Source: Smallanthus sonchifolius
Taxonomy: Eukaryota > Streptophyta > Magnoliopsida > Asterales > Asteraceae
Direction: 5' to 3'
DNA length: 64,000 bases
NCBI GenBank assembly: GCA_023525975.1
Contig: CM042035.1
Location: 36,175,001-36,239,000 of the forward strand
Shown here: positions 47,971 to 58,700 of the stretch, piece by piece
Position numbering within the stretch: position 1 is the first letter of the stretch
Layout of the letters: every line of letters starts with the position of its first letter
Made by a program: the position numbers and the translations under genes
The notes under the pieces: model-generated
Seen by the model: only the letters and a program-made list of their open reading frames with translations
Told to the model about the DNA's origin: nothing
Database searches by the model: none

Positions 47971-48059
47971 ACTAATAATTTTCAAAAATTTTAAACTGTG
48001 TTGTTGGAGTTGTTTACCGGTTCTATCATATTCCAAATTGAATTGCGAACTCAACCAAG

Positions 48060-48547
48060 GTAATTTCATTGAATTTCATCCGTTAAATTGTGAGAATTTG
48101 GTAATTTTCATCTCGTTTTCCGTCGTAACTTTAAACGGACGGTTTTTTACCTAATTTTGACCGGACTTATAAAATTGATCATCCTATTTGATTGTAAATT
48201 GATATTCGACTGATGTTCATTGCTTATTCCATGATTTTATCTCGATTTGATGATTTTTGAATGACTGTGTTTGAATTTTAATTGTCACAGGTTCAGGCGA
48301 ACTTGTTCCAAGCGAACTTGTTCGAAGCGAACTTGTCAGGCGAACTTAATAAGTTCGCCTCTTGCAACACTAAGCGAACTTATTAAGTTCGCCTAGGGGT
48401 CTGAGGGGATTTGGACTTGTGTTTTTTTTTTAAGTGTTAAAAAAAAAATCTGTTGTTAAAATTTTTTTTGTTTGTTTTGTTTAAATTTTTTTTAATTGTT
48501 TGTGTTTGTGGTTTTTACTAATGTGTTTGTTGTCCGAATGTTTTCAG
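48060..48547 (+). other. Predicted intron before SireA ORF3
   Basis: Donor AAG|GTAATT at 48060; branch-point-like TACTAAT at about 48515-48521; T/G-rich tract; acceptor TTTTCAG ending at 48547, one base before the ORF3 ATG. More palindrome units lie inside it at about 48298-48395. Prediction from sequence only. Confidence 0.5.
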
Positions 48548-51500
48548 ATGGCTCGACGTGTCGAATATAAACATAATCAAGTGGCATTGTTAGATCCTAA
48601 CATGTCCGAGGCTGTAAATTTTCAAGGCATTATAGGATTTTTGAACAGATCACGTCTTCATGTTGCTTTATCTGCTGGTCCTTACATAAGTCTCGTGTAC
48701 ATACAACAATTTTGGGACACAGTACATCAAGATACGGACGTTGAACCTCATGTTCTTCGTGCCACTGTTAATAATACCGAGATTGCCATTTCTGAAGAGA
48801 CGATTCGTGCTGCTCTTGATTTGGGTAGAAATGCTGAAGATCCGTTATCTTATCCAGGAACTCTTATTCTGGGTTGTTTTCAAAGAATGGGATATCGTGG
48901 GAAACAGAATGATACACAAGCACGTAAAGGTGGCTTAATTGGTGAATGGAGGTACTTTATGCATGTGCTTATTCAGTGCATCTCTCCTCACAAAGCTGGT
49001 ACTGATGGCTTGAAGATGGCTCTTCAAACTGCAATGGTTGCTTTAACGTTGAATAAGCGATTCAATTTTGCACTTTACTTCTATAGAGAGATGGTCATGC
49101 AAATTAATCCAGCTGAAGGTCAAGGATTTCTGATGTATCCTCGTTTTATTCAACTAATTCTTAATAATCTAATTTCGGATCTTCCACAACATCCTATAAG
49201 ATTAACTTTGACTCCGATGTCAAAGCGTATCTTTACTGATTGTACAAAAGTTAAACAGCGGAATGCCGCATTGATACCGGTTCCTGCTTCATTGTTTGGG
49301 CACTTAATCAATCCTGATTATGTTGCACCACTGAATGACAACTGGTTTCATCCTGAAGAAATTGCTCAGGTTCCAGGCTTCAATGTTCAACAACAACAAC
49401 AGCAACAACCTCAACAACCAGCACAACAACAAGTTCCACAACAACAGATACCAATTACACAAGTTCAGGTTCCCGTACAACCACAAATTCCTATTCCTGA
49501 ACAAGTTCCAATTCCACAAGCTCAGGTTGATATACCTGTTAATGAACCTGTTCAAGAAGAGGTCGTTCATGAACATGAACAAGATCTAGGGATGAACATG
49601 GATGATTTCGTTGATGACGCTGTGAACTCGCCCATTCTTGAAGCTGAAGGGAATGTCGTAACAGCTACTGAGTCGAGTTCTAGCTCAAGCATTGAAGACA
49701 CCGAATCTGATGAATCTAGAGATTTTTCCTCAGATCATTATGAACGGTTAGCTGCTATTCCACTGGCTAATGTTGGAAAATGCATTAAATCTCAAGCCAG
49801 ACGCCCAAGAAGAAAGTCTGTTCGGGATCCTCCTTCCGGATCAGTACTTGGAAAAAGAACTTTGGTTGATGAAAGTTCTGATAGTGACTTCAATCCAGAT
49901 CCAAAAACTCAAAAGTTAATGTCTGCTTCAATTGCTGCTGCACAATCTTCACAGGGAGTCGAGGATGCACAGTTTGTTGCTTCCTTGATCATTACTCCTC
50001 CAAGATCTAAAGATACATCTCCAGTTATAACTCCTGTTCCTCCAGTTATTACTCCTACTGTAAGTCCTTCTGTTCCACAGTCGTCAGCTGGTCCGTCAAA
50101 GCCTTCTGATTCTGAAATGATTACTTTCCTTGAATCTCAAGTGCTTTCTTTACAAACACAAGTGAACACTCTTGTTTCTACTGATTCACAACGGCAACTG
50201 GTGATTCAGACTCAAGCTCAACAAATAGCTGACATGCAAGCATTGGTGTCCAAACTCGTTCAGCGTCTTGACGCTCAGGGGGAGTTGAGGATACACGATA
50301 CATGTCACACAGAGTCTATTCAAAGACGTGATGATGAAGACAATGATCCTGCTGGAAATATTGAGGGTGATCGTCAATACACTGACGCTAATCCTATATC
50401 TAGGGTTCAGGGGGAGTCGACATCACAATCACTTGAAGGAAACAAAGATACTTCTGGTACTAATGAAGAAGAAATTCTATTATTGGAGTTTTTTCAAGAT
50501 TCAGAAGAAGAGGAAGCTGAAAAGATTGCATGTCTTGATGACATTGATGATTTATTCAATGACATGGAAGATGATATGTCGGATAATGAGATAGAAGAAG
50601 GAGAAATAGTAGAGATTGAAATAGAGAAAGATAAAGATAGTGTTACTTATGTAGGCTGTGATGGTCTTAAAGTGTCGTATAACTTCATCCAAGATGATGT
50701 TATTCCTGAATTTACTTATGAAGGAGTAACAGACTCTATGGACTCTGATGAAGACATCAAAATGCATGAAGATACTACTTATTCAAAGATGGATACTGAT
50801 AAAGATGCTGAAGCTGAAACTACTCACATTGAGTCTCCGAAGGTTAATGAAGAACCTGTGATGTACAGAAATACAGGGATGACACGAGAACAGTGGAGAG
50901 AAGTTGTAAACAGTTGGATGAAGGTGCTACCCAAGTCTCCAGCACAACCTGCTCAGAAAGAGAAATATGTGAATAAAGAGCAGTGTGTAGGAAGGATCAT
51001 AAGTTGGTTCTATGATGATGAATCAAAATTATTTGCAATTAAAAGATCTGACGGTGTTCAATACTTAAAGCCGAGGATCAAGTATTTCAATACCTTGCCA
51101 AGGTGTGAAATGAATGGTCTAGCTTCAAAGCCGCTTATTAATAGATCCAAGAATGGTTTGGCTGATGTGATAGCAAACTTGATCAACAGAGAAGGTAGTT
51201 CAGGAAAGTATGAACGGCTGAAACCACAAAAGGGAAAGAGAGTGAAGAACACAGATCCAAAGACTGGGAAAGTGACCTGGAGATACAAGTATAAACCAGT
51301 TCGTGCTGTACACAAGATACCGTTGAAGAAGATTCCTCAAGACTTACTTGGGAATATGAAATGGTGGTATGTTGATGTTAATACTGGTGAAGCAAGGATT
51401 GAAGATAAAGACAATAAGGTTATTGTATATTTCTATGATGCAATGAATCTTATAAATTTCTCAAAGAAAGATCAGCGGACGTTGCGAAAGAATGAAATAA

Positions 51501-51559
51501 TGTTCACTGATGAATGGAGAGAACAAGGTTTTCAGTACAATAGAGTTTTGGAGATATGA
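48548..51559 (+). CDS. SireA third ORF, intact, 1003 aa, function unknown
   Basis: Lies in the position of the env-like ORF of SIRE elements, but I see no strong transmembrane segment or signal peptide from this start, so 'env-like' is positional only. Regions: residues 1-270, a globular domain (QGIIGFLNRSRLHVAL, YIQQFWDTV, FLMYPRFIQLILNNL) resembling proteins encoded beside copia elements in Asteraceae assemblies; a Gln/Pro-rich stretch (about 280-325); Ser/Asp-rich acidic linkers; a coiled coil (about 520-575, ITFLESQVLSLQTQVNTL); a very acidic segment (about 640-700); a basic C-terminal domain (about 770-1003, GKVTWRYKYKPVRAVHKIP). Start at 48548 because a 3' splice site directly precedes it. 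An in-frame ATG at 48500 would add 16 hydrophobic residues but lies in the predicted intron. No lesion, unlike gag-pol. Confidence 0.85.
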   Translation: MARRVEYKHNQVALLDPNMSEAVNFQGIIGFLNRSRLHVALSAGPYISLVYIQQFWDTVHQDTDVEPHVLRATVNNTEIAISEETIRAALDLGRNAEDPLSYPGTLILGCFQRMGYRGKQNDTQARKGGLIGEWRYFMHVLIQCISPHKAGTDGLKMALQTAMVALTLNKRFNFALYFYREMVMQINPAEGQGFLMYPRFIQLILNNLISDLPQHPIRLTLTPMSKRIFTDCTKVKQRNAALIPVPASLFGHLINPDYVAPLNDNWFHPEEIAQVPGFNVQQQQQQQPQQPAQQQVPQQQIPITQVQVPVQPQIPIPEQVPIPQAQVDIPVNEPVQEEVVHEHEQDLGMNMDDFVDDAVNSPILEAEGNVVTATESSSSSSIEDTESDESRDFSSDHYERLAAIPLANVGKCIKSQARRPRRKSVRDPPSGSVLGKRTLVDESSDSDFNPDPKTQKLMSASIAAAQSSQGVEDAQFVASLIITPPRSKDTSPVITPVPPVITPTVSPSVPQSSAGPSKPSDSEMITFLESQVLSLQTQVNTLVSTDSQRQLVIQTQAQQIADMQALVSKLVQRLDAQGELRIHDTCHTESIQRRDDEDNDPAGNIEGDRQYTDANPISRVQGESTSQSLEGNKDTSGTNEEEILLLEFFQDSEEEEAEKIACLDDIDDLFNDMEDDMSDNEIEEGEIVEIEIEKDKDSVTYVGCDGLKVSYNFIQDDVIPEFTYEGVTDSMDSDEDIKMHEDTTYSKMDTDKDAEAETTHIESPKVNEEPVMYRNTGMTREQWREVVNSWMKVLPKSPAQPAQKEKYVNKEQCVGRIISWFYDDESKLFAIKRSDGVQYLKPRIKYFNTLPRCEMNGLASKPLINRSKNGLADVIANLINREGSSGKYERLKPQKGKRVKNTDPKTGKVTWRYKYKPVRAVHKIPLKKIPQDLLGNMKWWYVDVNTGEARIEDKDNKVIVYFYDAMNLINFSKKDQRTLRKNEIMFTDEWREQGFQYNRVLEI

Positions 51560-51660
51560 AGAAGATATGGAGTGCAAGCTGGCAGCAGACTATCGGATAA
51601 CTGGAAAAGCTCATTGTGAAGACTGAAGACTGAAGATCAAGCTATTGTCAAGGGGGAGTC
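51560..51660 (+). other. SireA end of interior and polypurine tract
   Basis: AAGGGGGAGTC at 51650-51660 directly before the 3' LTR. The rest is short untranslated DNA after ORF3. Confidence 0.85.
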
Positions 51661-52146
51661 TGTTAGGACATAGTCTGTAATGACAAAAGCTTGTAATAGT
51701 TAGATCTTATGTCTTTATGTTTTTGTTATGTAAATTTCAAAAGTAACTAATTGTTTTACAAGTATAGCCTAGAGGCGAACTTGTTAAGTTCGCCTGGTCT
51801 ATCAGAGGCGAACTTAATAAGTTCGCTTAAGTCTATCTGAGGCGAACTTGTTAAGTTCGCTTAGTCTGTTAGAGGCGAACTTAATAAGTTCGCTTATAGC
51901 AGGTCAATAGTCTATATAGGTGTTTACAGAGTCAGTCGAATGTACAGAACACAGAACAACACAGAACAGAGAATTATCGATTAGTCTGATTGAGTCTGTA
52001 AACATCATTGTGATTTGGAATACAATTGATGAAGTTTATTTACGTGATTGTCTTCATTGTCTTTTATGTGTATAAACGTTGATTCGTTGGATTCCGCACT
52101 CCGAGTTAACGTCACGTCTTATCACGAGATCGATCCGTAGAAGCGC
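51661..52146 (+). repeat. SireA 3' LTR, lacking its last 14 bp
   Basis: Matches 38481-38966. It ends at 'gtagaagcgc' where the 5' LTR continues 'catgaggacctaca'. The next base belongs to the SireB leader. No target duplication is recognisable (left flank is ttttt, right flank ttgtg). Confidence 0.9.
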
Positions 52147-52568
52147 TTGTGATAAAATAGGGGTAGCTCTTGAGCACTCATTTAGAAGCAAAAATCACTC
52201 AAAAAACCAACTTTTTGTTGTGTATTTGAGTGTTTTGAGCATCTAAGGTTGGTTAGCAATGAGTTTCTGACCCTTTGGCTCATTTTGTTTAGTCATATCT
52301 TCAATTTTTTCTGTCTCCAGTGAGATTCTAGTGACCGAAAAAAGTTGGTGAGGGTTGGTAAAAAAGTGACCTGCGTACTTACCCTTTCTGGCTAAAAGGA
52401 CAGTCTTCCTGCGTATTTACCAAGTACGCAAGACCATTTCTTGTCATTTACTCATGCGTACTTGTTAACTACGCAAGAGCAAATCTTAAGTGCGCAAGAC
52501 CAAGTTATTAAGTGCGCAAGGTCAGAACCTAAGAGCGCACATTACTTTGACTTTTCTGAAATTTAACC
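52147..52568 (+). other. SireB leader, second part
   Basis: Noncoding. Holds further GCGTACTT/AAGTACGC-type half and full units at about 52373-52535, as in the SireB LTR, just before the gag ATG at 52569. Confidence 0.7.
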
Positions 52569-53467
52569 ATGGCAAATCTTCAGAATCTCGGTAACCTGTT
52601 AAATTATGACAATGAGATTGGAACCCCACAGAAGCCACCAAAGCTGCTTAACATAAATGATTACTCAAACTAGAAAGCACACTTTGAGCATTATATCTCA
52701 TACACCGATTCCTCACTTTGGATACCCATTCTAGAGGGTTATAAGCATCCCGCATATACATATCTTAATGAGGAAGTTCCCAAGCCTATCTCCAAACTTG
52801 ATGAAGAAGAAAATAAAGTTAATGACAAAGAGGAGAAAGCACACGGGTCTATTACTATGGCCTTGACCAGGGAGTTATTTCACAGATTTAGAGGATATGA
52901 TAACTCCAAGGATCTCTGGAAGGCTTTGCAGAAGAGATTCAAGGGAAACAACGACATCGAGAAGAGTAAGAGGGATCTTCTTAAGAAGCAGTATGAGTGC
53001 TTCAGATATCTAGAGAATGAATCTATATATGAGCTTATATCTAGATTCTATCATCTGCAAACTGAGCTGAAAGCTTATGACCTGATCTATCCGAATAAGG
53101 AGTTAGTTGAGAAATATTTGGATGCCCTACCACCAAAATTTGAGATGTACACCACTCTGATGAGAGAGAACTCAATATTTTATGAGATGACTATTGATGA
53201 AGCAATCGAAAAGGTTCAAGCACATGATATGAACCTAAAACGAAAAGAGAGCTTAGGGACACCTCAAATACAAGACCCTTCTATGTTTTTTGGGACGTCT
53301 TCCACAGCCAAGTCATCGGGTTCTGGAATTGCCCTTTTCTCAGGGAACTCTCATGAGGAGGATAACTCAAATGTCTGTGGTGGTCATGCTTGTTATGCAG
53401 CATTTGGATCCGGTTTCGGTTCTGGATCTCATCACCAGAATTCCTCAAGAAATCCTTCTCCCACATC

Positions 53468-53472
53468 TTCAG
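53468..53472. repeat. Solo LTR target-site duplication (ttcag)
   Basis: 'ttcag' before the LTR and again at 55707-55711. Confidence 0.9.
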
Positions 53473-55706
53473 TGTCACACCTCGACCGATGGCGGAATCA
53501 TCGAGGCGGACAACGGAATGATTGTTCAAAAGCACATGATAATTAAAATATTGCATAATTCATTAATTTAATTAAAGACAACAAACATTCAAGTACAATA
53601 CAAATTCAAATAACCTAGTCTATTTCAAAACATTGATTTAATTAACTAGGTCCATAAGTTCTTAAGTGGTAGAATCTTCAGCAAGCAATCACATATCCAA
53701 ACCTGAAACATTATTTAAATCAAGTGTCAACTAAAAAGTTGGTGAGTACATAGGTTTAGTAATTTCGGTAAATAGTAGTTGTAAATCGTTTTGCAACTCA
53801 TTGTTTATCTTGTTAAACATAGTATATATGATGTATCATTTATTTAATCACAATTCAAACCGAGTTTGACGCGCTTGAACAGAGCACAACAGCTAAGTCC
53901 GGTATGTTTGAATATAGTTACCCACTATATCTGATATGTTTGAATATAACACGCGGTTATATCCGAGTATGCAGTAATAAACACCCTAACCGGGTGGGCT
54001 GGTCAGGCACAATAGATCTATCAATATTACAGTTGGTTGTCTTGTGTTTAAATGTATGTACATCCAAAGAATAAGCATATAGTCTCATGTATAACACGTA
54101 CAAACAGTGTGAGTAGCATGTATAATGTTTCACCCCAAAACGTATAAAAATATAAAATAGGGGCTATGTAACTCACCTTGCAAGCGGGTATTTTTCCACG
54201 CGTGTAGGTGATAAGTATGTGGAAGCCTAAGCACGTTGATACCCTATGTAGATAAATGGGTATCATTGTATGTTTACATGTGCGTATTAGTATTTAATTG
54301 TGTATAGGTTTATAATAGAATTTCTCAGTGTTATTTGCATAAAAGTTGGTCCAGATTTACTTGAAATTACTGATTTGATCGAAACTGCTTTATAGTTGTG
54401 ACAGGTATCGAAACTATGTTCAGTCGAAACTACTAGTTTCGATTGACCATTTATAAGTGATACACAGGCTGTCGAAACTACCATCTATCGAAACTACTAG
54501 TTTCGATTGATCATTTATAAGTCATACACAGGCTGTCGAAACTACCATCTATCGAAACTATTAGTTTCGAGTGATACACAGGCTGTCGAAACTACCATCT
54601 ATCGAAACTATTAGTTTCGATTGACCATTTACTCAATCGAAACTAAGTAGTTTCGATGGCCCAGACTTTAGCAAATAAAACAGTAATTTTTTTTAGAACA
54701 TTAGTTTGTCTGGTAATCGATGGTTTGGAGTCGTGACTTCGATTGGTTCAGTTTGTCTTATGATAACAGAAGGTAAAGAAACGAAGTTGAGGATTCTTAC
54801 GTGGTCGTGAAGGGACTGGACGGCAGAGTCTTAAATCCGAGAATGTCCAGAATGAAAATCGAGGACATGGATATTTATAGCCGAGCTTGATTTCTATGTT
54901 AAAACGTGCAATTGGGCACGTTCCGACACTAGTTTGGACGATACAAAATTACCTAGACATTCAACACGCGTGGAGGTGGTCTGTCGGGCGCGAATTCGAA
55001 CGTGGGTTTCTCAGCCACCAACAGGATCAGACGATCCTTATGTTGGGGAGACCAATTGGTCGGGGGTTCTTGTTCGCGTGGGAGAGACGAAACCAGAGGT
55101 GCCTTTAGCGGCTGTTGAGGTGCAGGGAACAGCCCTGTCGGGGGTTCGCCGGAAAATGGCTTTACCCGCCGGACCATCGAAGGGGGTGACCGGATAAACG
55201 ATTTAGGAATTGGCAGTTTTAGTCCCTGGAGTTTGGTTTGACTTAAATTAGCCCTTGAAATAAATACGGATGGGTCCTTGTAGTTTAAATTGTCTAGAAA
55301 CAGCCCCTCAACCGATTTCAGTTTTAAAACCTTCTAGTTTGATTAATTACAAAACAACCCATGAACTTTTATTTAAAAAAATTAATTTAATTTATTTTAA
55401 ATCAAATTAATTTAAAAATGTTTTTATAACTTATTTTATTCTTTATTATTATAAATAATTTTTATAAAAGTTATTTATCTTATTTTAATAGGTTATTTTA
55501 TTAAATATACAACTTTTTAACTTTAGATTTTTATATAAAACTTTATATAAATTTTAAAATTTATAAAATTCTAATTAGTTTAAATCCGTAAAATAAAATA
55601 CCTATTTGTATAAAACCAAATAAAACTCTTACGCTTTATTAAGATAGAGAATGATTACACGATAATTATAATACAAGTGCGAGAACGAAAAATCTGAAAC
55701 GTCACA
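53473..55706 (-). mobile_element. Solo gypsy LTR, 2.23 kb
   Basis: Plus strand TGTCACACC...CGTCACA, no interior, perfect 5-bp duplication. The first 40 bases resemble the Gyp2 LTR (CGACCGATGGCGGAATCATC), as does the 'caactaaaaagttggtgagt' block near 53728, so it belongs to a related gypsy family in the same orientation. Formed by LTR-LTR recombination. Confidence 0.92.
54388..54656 (-). promoter_or_regulatory. Solo LTR palindrome array with nearby TATA-like box
   Basis: Palindromes with 8-bp arms and 3-base centre: TCGAAACTACTAGTTTCGA at 54424-54442 and 54488-54506, TCGAAACTATTAGTTTCGA at 54552-54570 and 54602-54620, and a 20-mer at 54637-54656. The first four lie within tandem copies of about 50-64 bp. 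Minus-strand CTATAAAGC lies at 54396-54388; another TATAAATA is at about 54878-54870 on the other side of the array, so the promoter assignment is uncertain. Confidence 0.5.
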
Positions 55707-58700
55707 TTCAGCTAACCAATCAGCGATAGCCAAGATAGCTGAAGATCATGTTGCTTTATTCTCATCATGCATGCTTCCTTATGAGAACTTCATTGATGAT
55801 ATGGAGGACATGGATATTCAATGGAATATGGCCATGATCTTGAGAAGGGCGAAGCATTTCCTGGATAGAACTGGAAGGAAGTTTATTGGTGGACATTCAA
55901 ATGCCAAGGTGGGATTTGATAAATCCAAGGCCAAGTGCTACAAATGCAATAACTTTGGGCATTTTACAAGAGAATGTCAAAAGGACAAAGCACTGGCCTC
56001 GGGGTTCACCAGACCTAGCCAAGGAAACAGTCAAGGGTACAACAACTCCAACAACCGCAATCAAGTTCAAGGTGGAACGTCTAATGCTTTGGTAACACAA
56101 CAAGATGATAGCTTTGATTGGGGTGTTCATCTGGAGGATGCCCTTATTGCTCAAATGCAAGTTGGTCTCATGGTTAAGATTATGGAGATGATGGAAGCAA
56201 AGGAACGGGAAGCTTCTGTGGCTTACCAAGAAGAGTCTACAACTGCAGTTGCCCTCATGGCTATTAGAGAGGCATCATGTTCATCTAATGAGGTAGATTC
56301 TAACTCTTTTGCGGTCATTTCTTGTTCCAAATGTCTAAGCTTAAATGTTGAAAATTCTAAGCTTCAAGACAAAGTAGAACCCCTTCGTATTGCATCTTTA
56401 AGCTACAAAGAAAATGAAAAACGATACAAAGATTCAATTGAAACGTTGAAGAAAGAAAAACGTGATTATTCACTTAAAATCAGCGATCAACAGTTTCAAT
56501 TGGATGCTGCGTACAAGGGGTTAGAGAAAAGGAACAATGAGATCAACAAGCTGCAAAATGAGATCTTGCAGTTGAAAGGTAATATTGAGAAGTTGAAAAA
56601 TTCTCGTTTTGTGGTGGAACACTACGAGTCTGTAGTGAGACAAGTGAATGGCTTAGGAATGGGTACTAATGCCATTCCTCCACCAGTAAGCAGGAAATTT
56701 GCCAACGGCTTAATTGACATTGATTTGTCTTGCCTTGATGAGTCCTCGAGTCAGGATGATTCCTCTAACAAGGATGATTCCTCAAGTAAGGCTAACTCTG
56801 CATCTGATGAAGAGTTCCTTACTGCTTTTGATGATGGGTCTGAGAACACCTGCCTTGAAGGAGTAGTCTCTAAGGAGTTTCTCCGTGAACAGAAAGTTAA
56901 GAAAAACATTATCACTGATAACGATAATTGTATTTTGACTGAACCCGATATCGTTGAATCAAATGAAAAATTAAAAGTGATGCTTTACGGGGGATATAAA
57001 AACATCAATCAAGTTAAGAAAGAAGCTTTTTCAGCTCATTATGGGCTTGGCTATCAAGAAAATATGCAAAAGTATTATATTCCCAAGAACCAAATATCAT
57101 CGGGTCAAACTACTGTTCACCAAACAACTTCTCCTGCTCATCATGCTGAGTCATCTAATGCCAGATCAAATGAGCCCTACAGGAGGACTTACAAAGAAAA
57201 GAGAACTTGCTTTCACTGTGGTATGGTTGGTCACATCCTTGTGAACTGCCCTGCTAAGAACCAAGGGAAACGACCAATTGTTTCACAACCGGCTGCTATC
57301 TCTAAGTCACCACCAGTGAAGCATTCTAAGAGTCCAAAAGAAAATGTGGTGAAACCACCAGTAAAACCTATGGTAAAGCCAAATATCACATCTAAGGCTA
57401 AACCATATGTTCCAAAAAGGGAAAAGCTATCTGCTAAACCTTATGCATCTACCTCTGGTAGTGCACCTACTAGTGAGAAACCTGTGGTTAAGCTTTCTAA
57501 GCCACATAGGAGAAGAAGAACAAGAGATTGAGGAAGCTGTAACAGCTGGCTGGAATTCAATCAGGTGAAGCTTCTACTAGTTCACCTGGTGTAACATCCA
57601 TGATTTTTCTGGCCTTATTTTTTTATTTAGTTATTGTTTTGATTGTATTTTATGCAATGATAACACAACATTTAAATTTCGTACTCGTTCAAACACATTA
57701 TGTCACATTAAGTATTATTTCAAAATATATCAATTCAAAATTTTCAAACCTAGCGTTTACATATTATTCCTCTACTATGTATAACACATGTAAGTAAACC
57801 TTTTTGATATGACATATACATATATATATATATATATATTGATTTTTTTAAACCATTGAAAATTTACTTAAACCTAAATATATTTAAAACTATTAAACCA
57901 ACCATTTATACACTTTGTAACTTTATAAAGATGGAAACTTTTCCTTTATAAATTAATAATGATAAAACAAATATAGTTTAGATTTTACAAATTTCATAAA
58001 CAATTTTGTAAACAATTGAAAAGAATTAAAACCAAATATAGATGATCTTGAACCTCATCTAATGGTTTTGAACCCCCCCCCCCCCACTTGAACCTCCTTC
58101 CCCATAGTTGAACCCTGAACAAGTTACATCCCATTTTGACTTTGATAAGTCAAAATCCTTTGCAATTTCATCAAACCACTGTAAATTCAATGATTGAACT
58201 CAACCCAAAACCGTTTGCTACTATGTCACGATTGTTATAGGCTTGTAATTGCCCTAATGATTGAAAGAGCAAGGTTTTAAAGACCCATTAAAGAGCTTTT
58301 CGGTTATGTCATTCAAACCATGATTTCAATGATCAAACTCTTCAAATCTCACGTTTAATTCAACGGTTACGAGTTCCTTCGCCCTTCTAACGCCTCCCCT
58401 AACCATTTGTAACCAATTGGAACACAAAAACATACGAATCCAGAACCCCTTTCACCCTTTGGTTCGTGACAGTAAGAGGACCTGAACACCATCACTTTCG
58501 ACGAATTAGAGCTCAATCCCAGGTAATCCCAACACGTTTTTACGTCTTGATTCAAATCCCTAAGTTTTCGTTTTTCAATCTATGAGTTTTCTGATCAATT
58601 GAATCTAGGGTTCTTAAGGGAATGGACTTGCGAATTTGGGGCTGGGCAAGAAAAAAGGAGAAACAGCAGTTAAGGTTTTTAAATTTTGTTTCTTGATTTT

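Larger units (their letters stand above)
45988..48059 (+). other. SireA noncoding region between pol and third ORF
   Basis: About 2 kb. AT-rich; short open frames have low-complexity products. Contains a 36-37-bp tandem repeat (47281-47540) and a second cluster of GCGAACTT-type units (about 47690-47970). The last part may be the 5' exon of a spliced transcript for ORF3, because 48055-48064 reads CCAAG|GTAAT. Confidence 0.6.
38481..52146 (+). mobile_element. SireA: SIRE/Maximus copia with third ORF, 13.7 kb
   Basis: LTRs of 500 and 486 bp, iMet PBS, long gag with two zinc knuckles and a coiled coil, pol, a noncoding region of about 2.6 kb, a third ORF of 1003 codons, PPT, and a 3' LTR lacking its last 14 bp. 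The LTRs differ at about nine positions by eye. Placed in SIRE/Maximus by gag architecture, the gag/pol stop, and the additional ORF after pol. Confidence 0.92.
52569..57531 (+). pseudogene. SireB gag, split by a solo LTR and truncated by Gyp3
   Basis: Begins MANLQNLGNLLNYDNEIGTP, homologous to SireA gag. TAG at 52671 replaces the Trp of the YSNWK motif. The frame runs to 53472, is interrupted by the solo LTR, and resumes at 55712 in exactly the same frame. First knuckle CYKCNNFGHFTREC (about 55940), coiled coil (about 56400-56600), second knuckle CFHCGMVGHILVNC (about 57210) complete here, then basic HRRRRTR. A 1-bp deletion near 57527 ends the frame at 57531. About 55 bp further on Gyp3 is inserted. 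Confidence 0.88.
37905..57589 (+). mobile_element. SireB: SIRE/Maximus copia, interrupted three times
   Basis: Pieces: 5' LTR (37905-38378), PBS, leader (38379-38480 and 52147-52568), gag (52569-53472, 55712-57589). SireA lies in the leader, a solo gypsy LTR and Gyp3 in gag. Pol and 3' LTR are beyond the window. It is itself inserted in CopB pol. Confidence 0.83.

Noticed and set aside
48500..48547. ORF3 starting at the upstream ATG with a hydrophobic, signal-peptide-like N-terminus
   Set aside because: The segment contains a branch-point-like TACTAAT and ends in TTTTCAG directly before the next ATG, so it is more likely intron. Kept as an alternative only.
38481..52146. ORF3 as a true envelope gene of a retrovirus-like element
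   Set aside because: No clear signal peptide, transmembrane helix or fusion-like segment in the 1003 residues; only the position is env-like.
54887..55197. Overlapping ORFs in the solo LTR (plus and minus)
   Set aside because: GC-rich leader-like stretch of an LTR; no domain pattern and frames overlap on both strands.
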